Program-made: the position numbers and the translations under genes | Part shown: positions 53,801 through 59,009 of the stretch, one piece after another | How the letters are laid out: each line of letters starts with the position of its first letter | Numbering within the stretch: position 1 is the stretch's first letter | Source: Pycnopodia helianthoides | Lineage: Eukaryota > Echinodermata > Asteroidea > Forcipulatida > Asteriidae | Direction of reading: 5' to 3' | Assembly: GCA_032158295.1 (NCBI GenBank) | Contig: CM063264.1 | Location: forward strand, 12,587,920-12,651,919 | DNA length: 64,000 bases | The notes under the pieces: generated by a model | What the model was told of the DNA's origin: nothing | The model's database searches: none | Seen by the model: only the letters and a program-made list of their open reading frames with translations

Positions 53801-55665
53801 CCATGCACACACACATTGTTGTGGCTTACTTATGACGTAGTTGTTCGTAAGTCACTCTCGCGTGATGCAAATTATTTGGTAAATTTTAATAGAGAGACAC
53901 AGTATAGGCCTGTAACGCAATGTCCTTATTTTGGTTGTTTTTCGACGACCCCTCACAGAAGTATGCATTAATATTGCAGCGCCATAAGGTATTAAAGGAA
54001 CATTACAGAATTGGTTTTTGCTAACAAAACAGTTGCTGGCAGTGTAAGCACTTTATGTAATCCACCATATACATAAACTGACAAACCTGTAGAAGTTTGA
54101 GATCGATCGGCCATCTGGGTCACGAGAAAATGGTGAAAAACCGATTACACATTTGCATGAAATCATATAAAATTCAAAAAATAAATAAAACGCTCACTGA
54201 GCGATAAACTCCAATCGGAAAATTAGTTTATTCATTTCTCATTAAATATGGCATTTCAGATAGAAATATTTCAAGGGATGTTTTCTACTATCATCATCAT
54301 TAGACCGTGTAAGTTTTATGTAAATCTGTGATCAAAAAGTAAATTTTCACCATTCATGCAAAAGTAAATACCTAAAGTCTGCTGAGAGGGCCAAGATGGC
54401 TCCTCGTGAAGTGAATCTTGAGAAAACCTGCGTAGATGAAATCAGTCGTTCTGAGTTGTTAGCATCGATTTTTGACAGATATGTCGACATGTGTGGAGAT
54501 ACCGATGAAATTCCTGTTGCTACCAATCAAAGTCTTTCCCGCATCCTTCTGAGGAGATTTGATGGCAGATTAAAACTCCAGTCTCCGAAGGGTAAGAAAC
54601 TAGGGGTTGTCGTTTACAACACACAACTTGCTGATGAGGCCGTGCGAGTCGCATTTAACTACAGGTCAAGTGCTGAAGGCAGCATTACTCAAGCGGCCCT
54701 CCTCCTTAGGACAAAAATTAAGGCGGTTACTAAAAAGGAGTTTTCTGACCCTTTGACGTGTAAATCTCTCAAGGAAGGTGAGGCTTCACCACCTGATCTT
54801 GTAAGGACATTCTTCCGGATTCTGTATGGAGGTCCAAACAAAGATAAACACAGTAGTAGTGTTCAGCGCCGGGCTGAGTCTGCAAGCCAAGATGCCCTGT
54901 TTATAGTCAGAAACGGGTCGATCCGACCTCAGAAGCATGTAGTTCTTGGTATGTCAGTCAAACCAATGACAGGAAGCAGAAAGTTGGTTACCATTTTAAA
55001 TCGATTTGGGCACTGCATCAACTACAGCTGTGTTGAAGNNNNNNNNNNNNNNNNNNNNNNNNNNNNNNNNNNNNNNNNNNNNNNNNNNNNNNNNNNNNNN
55101 NNNNNNNNNNNNNNNNNNNNNNNNNNNNNNNNNNNNNNTTGGGCGGAGAGGCCAGAATTCTCCCGGCCCCTTCCCGGCCCCTTTCCCCCCTGTACTCGAC
55201 TGAATATCCGCACTTTAATTGAACAAACATTTACATAAAATATAAAATCGGTTAAAGTTTAAACTCAATCGGTCATCGGTGTCACAAGGAAATAGTACAA
55301 CAAAATCATTATAATGTTGTCCCTTTTTTCAAACATCGGGTTTGGGTCTCATGAGTTCAAGACTAATGGTTTTACTATTTTTTTCAAAAACTGTAACTGT
55401 AAACTAATAGGGAAGTTTTCCACATTGACCGACTTTATGCCATTTAATTTTGTGTTGTACACACACTTGAAATTCCAATGCTTGCTTTGTTTTCAATTAA
55501 TGACGATATCTTTTCATATCATGGGTAAATGAATTTGATTGATGACTTACCAGTTAGTTCGGCGGTCACATGGTGAAAGCTGTACAACTCAAACACCAAG
55601 AACAACGCAAAAATCTTCCCTGCACTCAAGAGAAGACGATCAAACTGGTTTCCAATTGATGCCAT
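20556..55665 (-). CDS. F-type lectin gene 2 with Thr-rich linkers and PAN-like C-terminus
   Basis: This is the assembled model with exons 55551-55665, 53118-53228, 35712-35951, 31536-31640, 31002-31091, 30396-30635, 23120-23182, 22894-22956, 22496-22558, 21892-21957 and 20556-20839. All visible junctions are phase 1 and the joined frame is open for 479 codons before a TAA. The architecture is signal peptide, lectin domain 1 (its A exon not visible), lectin domain 2, a threonine-rich stalk and a PAN/Apple-like cysteine domain. I infer a secreted glycan-binding protein, since both F-type lectin and PAN modules bind carbohydrate or protein ligands outside the cell. Introns 2 and 5 are swollen by transposons (17.2 kb and 7.2 kb). 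Skipping the missing exon keeps the frame, so a shortened product is possible. Confidence 0.78.
21206..21552. mobile_element. TTAA-flanked MITE, same family
   Basis: Ends AGGCAAAGTGTACC and GTATACCTTCCCT with TTAA on each side, inserted in the last intron of gene 2. It shares its interior with 17627-17998. Confidence 0.8.
21892..21957 (-). CDS. Linker mini-exon 4
   Basis: A 66-nt phase-1 exon, one codon longer than the other three, encoding [18 protein letters not shown] and a SSQK end. It is the most diverged copy and joins in frame to the PAN-like terminal exon. The donor is AAGG|GTAAG. Confidence 0.72.
22122..22382. mobile_element. Palindrome-rich MITE, second copy
   Basis: TTCTCTAAAAACTTC at the left and GAACTTTTCAGAGCG at the right, with an interior of GACCCGGA/TCCGGGTC repeats. 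It lies in the intron between linker mini-exons 3 and 4. Confidence 0.6.
22496..22558 (-). CDS. Linker mini-exon 3
   Basis: A 63-nt phase-1 exon encoding [17 protein letters not shown] and a SLKQ end. It shares its first ten codons with mini-exons 1 and 2 but diverges after, so it is an older duplicate. The donor is CAAG|GTGAG. Confidence 0.73.
22894..22956 (-). CDS. Linker mini-exon 2
   Basis: A 63-nt phase-1 exon encoding [17 protein letters not shown] and a SPTQ end. It is nearly identical to mini-exon 1, and the flanking intron sequence is also duplicated. The donor is CAAG|GTGAG. Confidence 0.74.
23120..23182 (-). CDS. Linker mini-exon 1
   Basis: A 63-nt phase-1 exon encoding [17 protein letters not shown] then a SPTH end. 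It is rich in Thr, Ser and Pro, as in mucin-like stalks that can be O-glycosylated. Its donor is CACT|GTGAG. Its exon and the following intron form a repeat of about 226 bp shared with mini-exon 2. Confidence 0.72.
23340..23478 (-). repeat. Dispersed repeat, inverse of 16507-16650
   Basis: This segment matches the reverse complement of 16507-16650 and its duplicate near 61615-61755, sharing CAACCATCATGGCGC. It replaces the expected linker exon at this position. Confidence 0.65.
23480..23674. mobile_element. MITE with GGGCCCAATTTCA ends
   Basis: 195 bp with inverted ends GGGCCCAATTTCACAGAGC and GCTCTATGAAATTGGGCCC. It lies near the disrupted fifth linker repeat of gene 2. Confidence 0.8.
24520..25048. 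mobile_element. TIR element with GGGTGCGTTCGATTAGCTT ends
   Basis: The exact inverse AAGCTAATCGAACGCACCC closes the element. The interior is GC-rich near the ends with GACCCGG repeats. No ORF was recognised, and no clear target duplication is seen. Confidence 0.7.
25570..25711. repeat. T-rich low-complexity tract at the LINE tail
   Basis: Runs of T with interspersed A, which is the poly(A)-like tail of the minus-strand LINE that follows plus older low-complexity DNA. Confidence 0.8.
25821..27720 (-). pseudogene. LINE ORF2, second half of RT and C-terminus
   Basis: This continues the reverse transcriptase with [26 protein letters not shown] and the catalytic YADD box, followed by the thumb and a long C-terminal region. 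Another frameshift near 26390 separates the final part with the Cys-x2-Cys...His...Cys knuckle ending at 25821. Confidence 0.83.
27741..29630 (-). pseudogene. LINE ORF2, endonuclease and first half of RT
   Basis: 629 codons open from [10 protein letters not shown] to the frameshift. The endonuclease occupies about residues 1-240 and a linker residues 240-460. RT blocks begin with [10 protein letters not shown] and [10 protein letters not shown]. The frame is lost directly after the aspartate-bearing TIDFE block at the catalytic motif A. Confidence 0.85.
29641..30395. other. Gene 2 intron, no gene seen
   Basis: AT-rich intron sequence between the LINE 5' end and the last lectin exon. The short ORFs here lack any family features. 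Confidence 0.5.
30396..30635 (-). CDS. Gene 2 exon C of lectin domain 2
   Basis: A 240-nt phase-1 exon encoding [34 protein letters not shown] and [12 protein letters not shown], ending in an acidic ADEFLPDNG tail. The donor is AACG|GTAAG. The following exon in frame is the first threonine-rich linker at 23120-23182, across an intron holding the Tx1/L1-like LINE. Confidence 0.87.
31002..31091 (-). CDS. Gene 2 exon B of lectin domain 2
   Basis: A 90-nt phase-1 exon encoding [15 protein letters not shown] and [10 protein letters not shown]. It keeps the conserved Arg after Trp-Trp that gene 1 has lost. The next exon completes Arg-Ala-Asp-x4-Arg. Confidence 0.85.
31536..31640 (-). CDS. Gene 2 exon A of lectin domain 2
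   Basis: A 105-nt phase-1 exon encoding [17 protein letters not shown] then [16 protein letters not shown]. Splice sites are tcttccag and ACTG|GTAGG. It is the counterpart of 2370-2474 with about ten substitutions. Confidence 0.83.
32145..32792 (-). pseudogene. Zinc knuckle and endonuclease portion of RLE-type LINE
   Basis: 215 codons open. The [18 protein letters not shown] knuckle is followed by [20 protein letters not shown] and [20 protein letters not shown], then a [16 protein letters not shown] block. It is out of frame with the RT portion and is not expected to be expressed. Confidence 0.82.
32656..34085 (-). pseudogene. RT portion of RLE-type LINE
   Basis: About 430 meaningful codons with the RT palm and thumb blocks. 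It starts inside the domain ([13 protein letters not shown]) because the N-terminus was never copied or was lost. The last residues before the frameshift are not homologous. Confidence 0.8.
34086..35315 (-). mobile_element. CR1/L2-like LINE 3' fragment
   Basis: About 290 codons (34437-35310) begin at the LFADDTTIL catalytic box and continue with [18 protein letters not shown], a [19 protein letters not shown] block, and GPRVWNDID at the end. This is the usual C-terminus of jockey/CR1-type reverse transcriptases. The 3' tail holds CAGACAGA repeats and ends in TGAATTGAAT units. It is truncated at the 5' end, as is usual for target-primed copies. Confidence 0.8.
35712..35951 (-). CDS. Gene 2 exon C of lectin domain 1
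   Basis: A 240-nt phase-1 exon encoding [13 protein letters not shown], a [12 protein letters not shown] segment, AKYVSLDID and ELGVAEVMV. It has the same boundaries and nearly the same protein as 3442-3681. The intron to its right has taken in the mobile DNA of 36010-52765. Confidence 0.87.
36362..36540. mobile_element. Fold-back MITE, family FB2
   Basis: A long hairpin: TATGGACTGGCAATGAGG at the left pairs with the right end, and the centre pairs AGAGGGACCTATTTCCC with its inverse. A degenerate copy is 63732-63880. Confidence 0.8.
36810..36875. repeat. Perfect 30-bp inverted repeat
   Basis: The arms 36810-36839 and 36846-36875 are exact inverses around a 6-bp spacer. The arm contains AGCAAGAGGTGTGTTATAA. 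It is probably a miniature fold-back element. Confidence 0.85.
37141..38030. repeat. Dispersed repeat related to 500-1440
   Basis: It shares CACTTCGCCATGC, the TAATAGCTCCGTGCTCTATG inverted repeat and GTAGCTTTACTCAGTTGG in the same order as the interior of the TTAA element in unit 1. It is a second copy of that element without its ends. Confidence 0.7.
38423..38540. mobile_element. MITE fragment with GGCCTTTTCACACTA end
   Basis: GGCCTTTTCACACTA at the left and CTTTCACACTAGCTC at the right surround CCGTGTCGAAAC-type repeats. Related ends occur at 44017-44161 and 52744-52760. Confidence 0.45.
39166..39327. mobile_element. Fold-back MITE FB1, full copy
   Basis: 162 bp with ends CAAATATTGACTGCTT and AAGCAGTCAATATTTG and an almost perfect long palindrome inside. 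GGCGAAGCCGAGG lies in the central loop region. Confidence 0.85.
40177..41478. repeat. 1.3-kb duplication, copy 1
   Basis: Nearly identical to 42547-43848 with a 2370-bp offset. Only scattered substitutions are visible, so the duplication is recent. Confidence 0.9.
40866..41027. mobile_element. Fold-back MITE FB1, full copy
   Basis: Differs from 39166-39327 at only a few positions. It lies inside the 2370-bp-spaced duplication, so it was copied with it. Confidence 0.85.
41667..41917. mobile_element. MITE with GGGCCCAATTTCATGG ends
   Basis: 251 bp with inverted ends GGGCCCAATTTCATGGCTC and GAGCCATGAAATTGGGCCC. The interior is more diverged than in the other copies. Confidence 0.8.
41926..42480. 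mobile_element. TIR element with 185-bp arms
   Basis: The arms 41926-42110 and 42297-42480 are inverted copies (TTTCTGGGGCGG at the outer end, TTAACGTTGGGAGCTGC inside). No TSD was identified and there is no ORF in the 186-bp centre. Confidence 0.8.
42547..43848. repeat. 1.3-kb duplication, copy 2
   Basis: See 40177-41478. The 1.07-kb spacer between the copies holds two TIR elements (41667-41917 and 41926-42480). Confidence 0.9.
43236..43397. mobile_element. Fold-back MITE FB1, full copy
   Basis: Matches 40866-41027 at an exact 2370-bp offset. Confidence 0.85.
44017..44161. mobile_element. MITE with TTCACACTAC ends
   Basis: TTCACACTACGGCTTTC at the left and GTTGTAGTGTGAAAAGG at the right are inverted, with CCGTGTTG motifs inside. 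It abuts the inverted-repeat arm starting at 44184. Confidence 0.5.
44580..45937 (+). pseudogene. RecQ-like DNA helicase, broken
   Basis: Helicase motifs occur in the right order. [17 protein letters not shown] then [17 protein letters not shown] (44660-44780) fit motifs Ia/Ib. IDENHCIQM (about 44820-44850), just before a GTAAG donor, is a DExH-box variant. After an intron come [18 protein letters not shown], then [16 protein letters not shown] (motif III), and after a frameshift [19 protein letters not shown] and [19 protein letters not shown] (start of the second RecA fold). A TAG at 45552-45554, a stop before the DExH box and frameshifts kill it. RecQ helicases unwind DNA in repair; this one is a relic. 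Confidence 0.7.
45040..45205. repeat. 16-bp minisatellite with an orientation switch
   Basis: About ten units of CTTGGGTACGAGTTGA type. The first two units (45040-45067) are inverted relative to the rest, giving a palindromic junction near 45068. It lies in an intron-like part of the RecQ pseudogene. Confidence 0.85.
45940..48030. other. AT-rich stretch without recognised genes
   Basis: It holds a 46-bp direct repeat (near 46166-46260, ATCAACATTGTCATTATCC) and a MITE-like fragment at 46340-46490. No coding sequence was recognised. Confidence 0.5.
48035..48214 (-). CDS. Possible terminal exon of unknown gene
   Basis: A 180-nt open stretch follows an acceptor (acttagtgtacag) and ends in TAA, with AATAAA 8-13 nt beyond (48022-48027). 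It would encode 59 residues, [18 protein letters not shown] to a basic [10 protein letters not shown] end, containing [16 protein letters not shown] do not recognise the family. The tight acceptor, stop and poly(A) layout is the only support, and no upstream exons were found. Confidence 0.3.
   Translation of the reverse strand, partial: TKVDKWIKSTLKDLARHHSTHNSDASEIALIHFFMEWTFGLGEPAVTIQKGHKEQKAKK
48391..48686 (+). repeat. Left terminal inverted repeat
   Basis: 296 bp, pairing with 52104-52399 with very few mismatches, which points to recent activity or gene conversion between the ends. Confidence 0.88.
48664..49090 (+). repeat. Subterminal tandem repeats
   Basis: Three imperfect units of about 150 bp. 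Each holds AAGAATGACATTAAT, then AGCACTTT, TTTTGAGCACAAACGTA and AAGTGACCTG or a close variant. The array begins inside the left TIR and has no counterpart at the right end. Confidence 0.75.
49401..52162 (+). CDS. Transposon-encoded zinc-binding protein, three exons
   Basis: Exons 49401-49419, 49832-49903 and 50325-52162 have GT-AG junctions, all phase 1, and give 642 codons. Exon 1 encodes only MLNPDD plus one base. The protein has a [10 protein letters not shown] block near residue 107, a Cys-x2-Cys...His-His-x2-Cys module (CLFCNKKR, then [11 protein letters not shown]) near residues 155-225, and a basic nuclear-localisation-like [10 protein letters not shown] near 520. It ends [20 protein letters not shown], and from there the TIR supplies the C-terminus. 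Similar proteins are common in invertebrate and fish genomes and are thought to derive from transposons; a catalytic C-terminal half seems missing here. It is probably a deletion derivative. Confidence 0.7.
52104..52399 (-). repeat. Right terminal inverted repeat
   Basis: The mate of 48391-48686. The last 19 or so codons and the stop of the element's gene lie within it. Confidence 0.88.
52765..53117. other. Gene 2 intron edge, homologous to 4147-4546
   Basis: Here unit 2 resumes alignment with unit 1 after the 16.7-kb block of insertions. There is no gene. Confidence 0.7.
53118..53228 (-). CDS. Gene 2 exon B of lectin domain 1
   Basis: A 111-nt phase-1 exon, six codons longer than its gene 1 twin. 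The acceptor has shifted (aaaacacag), adding residues such as DVNAWDRD before [13 protein letters not shown]. One extra Asn sits inside the sugar-binding turn (RTDNCCGER), so the spacing Arg-x-Asp-x4-Arg becomes x5. It joins in frame to 35712-35951 across a 17.2-kb intron. Confidence 0.82.
53229..53991. other. Gene 2 intron, homologous to 4640-6105
   Basis: It lacks the 5040-5850 insertion of unit 1 but holds its own CA-rich and pyrimidine-rich stretch (53630-53815). There is no gene. Confidence 0.65.
53996..54346. mobile_element. TTAA-type MITE, right half missing
   Basis: The left end AGGAACATTACAGAATTGG follows TTAA at 53992-53995, exactly where homology with unit 1 (near 6110) stops. The inverse right end is not present because sequence switches to the transposon-gene copy at 54347. 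Confidence 0.65.
54347..55038 (+). pseudogene. Truncated identical copy of the transposon gene
   Basis: 692 bp matching 50872-51563 at a constant offset of 3475, with no difference seen by eye. It covers the zinc module's end and the following 210 residues. The left edge joins a truncated MITE at 54346 and the right edge is the N gap. It has no start, TIR or upstream exons. Confidence 0.85.
55039..55138. other. Assembly gap (100 N)
   Basis: Exactly 100 N, the conventional size for a gap of unknown length. The missing exon A of gene 2 and the missing right half of the MITE should lie here if they exist. Confidence 0.98.
55551..55665 (-). CDS. Gene 2 exon 1: signal peptide
   Basis: The counterpart of 14317-14431, with the same 115-nt length and donor. 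It encodes [13 protein letters not shown], then the hydrophobic [14 protein letters not shown] and a TAEL end. A charged Asp-Arg pair replaces Ile-Val before the hydrophobic core. The flanking sequence is also duplicated from unit 1, so this is a genuine tandem copy. Confidence 0.74.
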
Positions 55666-55785
55666 TCTCAGAGAGACATCAAGGAAAATGCCGTCACACG
55701 CAAAATGAACACTGTCTACACTCGCTCTTTGGTATGCGCGCACGGTCCACAAAATTGCCATAGAAACTGGGTGTTTACGGAAAGA

Positions 55786-55793
55786 TGACGTGA
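55786..55793 (-). promoter_or_regulatory. CRE/ATF-like site upstream of gene 2
   Basis: The same TGACGTGA as at 14552-14559, in the duplicated upstream block, about 120 bp before the start codon. Conservation may reflect duplication rather than selection. Confidence 0.22.
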
Positions 55794-56199
55794 CGCGTCT
55801 GAGTAATTTTAGTATAAGCGATCATTGTTGCCCTTTTCTAGTTTATTTGCTGCTGTATTTGTTTAAATTTAAGAACCACTTGTGGCAATTAATGCTTTAT
55901 TTTGTCTTGGCAAAGTAACACAAACCAAATACGACATTTTTTTTCCGGCGGGGGGGGGGGACGGGACACAACACAAAACAATAGTATAGACTCAGGTAGA
56001 CAGTTAATTTGCAATATCTATCTATTACAATTTGTGAGGAAAAAACACCGTAGAAGTGCACAAAAAGCAAAACAATTTGTGTGCAAATAAACAAATCTTA
56101 CTCGTGAAAGTGTACGTTACGGAGCTCTCTGAGTGACATGATACCATTAGTCGTTATAACGAGATGAGAGAGCTCGTTCATTAAAACCCTTTACTGAGT

Positions 56200-57040
56200 G
56201 GTAGGACCAGTGAACATTGACACAAATTGGTAAAACTAGCATATCTCCTGTAATTATAAGTGTAATTACCTGTGGGACTCAAATTTCCTGACATCCAAGA
56301 CAAGGGGGGGGGGAAGTGTCAGGTCTCAATTTTTTTTGAGGGGCAAAAAACTATATGCACTCATGTACTTAGCACACAAAAATCCCGTGTCAAATACAGA
56401 CCTCCCCAGATCTAAACCCTTTCATAAGTGGAGCCGTCTGTTCTTTGTGTGCAACAAGTGTCTGACGTCTTGGCAACAGCTGTGGCTATAAAGTTTCTGG
56501 TTTGCAACCAGTCCCCCCCCCCCCCAACAGGTCAAACTGGCAGCTCACTTGGGTAATGACCTGTCATTTATGACTTGCTGGCTTGAAGAGAGATACAGTT
56601 TACAGATGTTTTGTGTTGTCATGGCTGGGTAGTTCATTGGGTGTAGTTTATTGCTCATACAGAGGGTTACTGGCGTAGTTTATTGTTCATTGTTACTGGT
56701 AATCTTCTCCCCAAGTACTGGATATGTTAAAGAGTTCTACCTCCATGGTTAAAGCCATTAAAGAAAGTGAAGACACTTTGATCCATTATATTTTCACTAA
56801 TTAACATAATTAATTAAAATAATTAATTAAACAATTAATTAAAAAGGCTAAAATAATCACAGACACTAGCTAGAAGTCATTTATATGTAAAACATTATTG
56901 TAAATGCACGGAATTTTGTTTTAATACATGTTGGATGGTGTGGAAATATCTGTTGGTTATTTCAAACATTTGCGTATACCAAAGGGATTTAACGCAGTTA
57001 AGGGTTAAATAGCGTTATATCATGGTGTAAGTCGATTTAC
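56200..57040. other. Unit 2-specific stretch, no gene seen
   Basis: Between the two aligned blocks 14880/56130 and 14949/57041, unit 2 has about 850 bp not found in unit 1, including C- and G-runs and TTAATTAAT-rich sequence at 56800-56850. Origin unknown. Confidence 0.5.
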
Positions 57041-57332
57041 TGTCAAATCTCGCCAAGACGATATACTGGCCCTAAGGCCGTATCCAAATTGGCGGCTACG
57101 GCTACGACTACGGCTATGACTGTTGCTAAGGGTGTTGCTAAGGACGTCCTAACCCCTGATGACGCGGCTATTAAGCCCAAGCTGCAGCGATATCCGTCAA
57201 TTCGGACATGGCCTAACAAGTCGACATAATGATTGCTAATTTATACTCTAAAAACTCCCGGATCACAATAGACCCGGATTCTGGGTCCCCTGGGCCTCAC
57301 CCTTTTCTAGGTCAGTATGACTCGAAATCTTG

Positions 57333-57655
57333 GGTTCAAATCCCATTGAGGACCATTTGATTTTTCTCATCCCATGTTTGGTTGTTTTTATTTCTATGGT
57401 GATTGGGCAACATACCAATTATTGTGTTTGTTACTTTGCCCAGTTGCGCATCCATGCAACACCGAGAGAAAAATGTGGTTCTTAGGGAAAACCCAAGGGA
57501 GTATACCGCTGTGCCTCATAGCTCAGTTGATAGAGCATGTGCCCGGAGTGTCAGGGGTCTTGGGTTCAAATCCCATTGAGGACCATTTGATTTTTCTCTC
57601 ATCTCATGTTTGGTTATTTCATTTCTATGGTGATTAAGCACCATACCAATATTAT
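57333..57655 (+). mobile_element. tRNA-derived SINE with partial direct repeat
   Basis: GCCTCATAGCTCAGTTGATA (A box, 57512) and GGGTTCAAATCCC (B box, 57571) form a tRNA-like head. The segment from the B box through TTTGGTT and TTTCTATGGTGATT is also present at 57337-57412, so a truncated copy precedes the fuller one. Confidence 0.6.
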
Positions 57656-58355
57656 TGTGTTCGATATCTTGGTCAGAGTGACCCAGAAAAAAGGTCAAAT
57701 TTAAAAGTCAATCCCTATTTTAACCAATTTCCGGGACGGTGTCGCATGCAATTATGTTCTCTATGCAATACTATCCGGCGATGCAATAATGTCCGCCGGA
57801 CGGTTTTGCATATGCAATCGTGTCCGCCCGGACGCTGCTGCATAATGCAATTGTGTCCTTGCAGTAAATAGTCTAACGCATTGCTGCAATGAGACTGCAC
57901 ATGACACTGTCTTCTACTGTTGTGCTTCTACTTTATTGGTGACAACAATATGTAGTGTAGTCAAGTGTAGTTGTATATTCAACAGCTGTGTATGATTCTC
58001 TGGCTATAGGAAGGAAATTAGAAGAGGAGATCTTTGACGTGAACCTTCCCCTCCCGTCTAGTCCAGCGGATAAGTGGAAATTTCGTGCACTTTATGGTAA
58101 AAGCATGAAACTTGGCACACATGTACTTTATACCAAACATGAAATTTTAGATATAGGGCCATCTCTAAATTGGCCTCTGGTGGCCTTGGCGCCCATTTTC
58201 CGAAATGGCCGCCATTTCTGATATAAAACTACATAACTCGGAAAGTAAGAGACCTAGAATCTTTATTCCAGTGGCTATGTTTATGTTTGCCGTGTCCAAC
58301 AGTTCAAAAAATGCATTATTGAGAGTGTCAGACTATTAAGTCCGCCATTTTCAAA

Positions 58356-58769
58356 ATGGCGACTTCTAAAACCCAACCCTTCAAACCACTCTCGGCTTGG
58401 CTTCCCAAATCAACATTCAATCTCACATTTGAAAATTATTTGGAGGCCGCCAAATTTGAACTTGCTCATATTCGTTTGAGACAACAGAAAAACAATGTGA
58501 CAAAGAATCAAATATCAGCTTTGTCACAGTTGAAAAACAACAACCAAATCGTGATCAAACCATATGACAAAGACAGAAGAATCTGCATTTGTACCTCACT
58601 GAATCCTGCACAAAATCCTGCGGGTTTAAACAGGAGGTTTAGAGAACAAAAATACAGGCCAAGACATAATGTGGACTTAACAAAAAAATACATATACGGA
58701 AAAAAGATCGTCAGAGCAAAAATGCAACAGACCCAACTGAGCCTGAAAGCAACTATCTCCCGGAAATAA
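58356..58769 (+). pseudogene. Penelope-like element fragment
   Basis: The reading frame contains NQISALSQLKNNNQIVIKPY followed by DKDRRICI. This matches the segment preceding the RT domain of Penelope-like elements, where a Lys-Pro-x-Asp-Lys block is typical. No RT catalytic box or GIY-YIG endonuclease follows, so only the N-terminal part is kept. The hammerhead motif 200 bp downstream supports the assignment. Confidence 0.5.
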
Positions 58770-58963
58770 TTTGTATGTACAAGAAACACTTGGGGATCTG
58801 ATTGCCTTATTATAAACCACCCAACAACAGATACACGCTTTGTTACTAAAAAAACACAGACACCCACAGCTATGTCCCCAGACCCCCAAACAACTGTTGC
58901 AACCCCACACATCTTTTAAAGATATTCAAAGAGATTTACCCGATTTTCTGAATCGACCCACAT

Positions 58964-59009
58964 GCAACTGATGAGGAAGCGAACAAGTCTTCCGAAAGCT
59001 AGCTATTGC
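58964..59009 (+). ncRNA. Minimal hammerhead ribozyme
   Basis: All invariant parts are present: core CTGATGA (58968-58974), stem II GGAAG/CTTCC (58975-58979 with 58989-58993, nine-base loop) and GAAA (58994-58997). The palindromic stem III AGCTAGCT spans 58997-59004, with A59005 before the predicted cut at 59005/59006. Stem I pairs GCAA 58964-58967 with TTGC 59006-59009. Very short, self-complementary stem III is typical of hammerheads in Penelope-like elements, which tend to work as dimers. Activity is inferred, not shown. Confidence 0.75.

Noticed and set aside
55006..55238. ORFs spanning the N run
   Set aside because: Open only because unknown bases are treated as codons; they join unrelated sequences.
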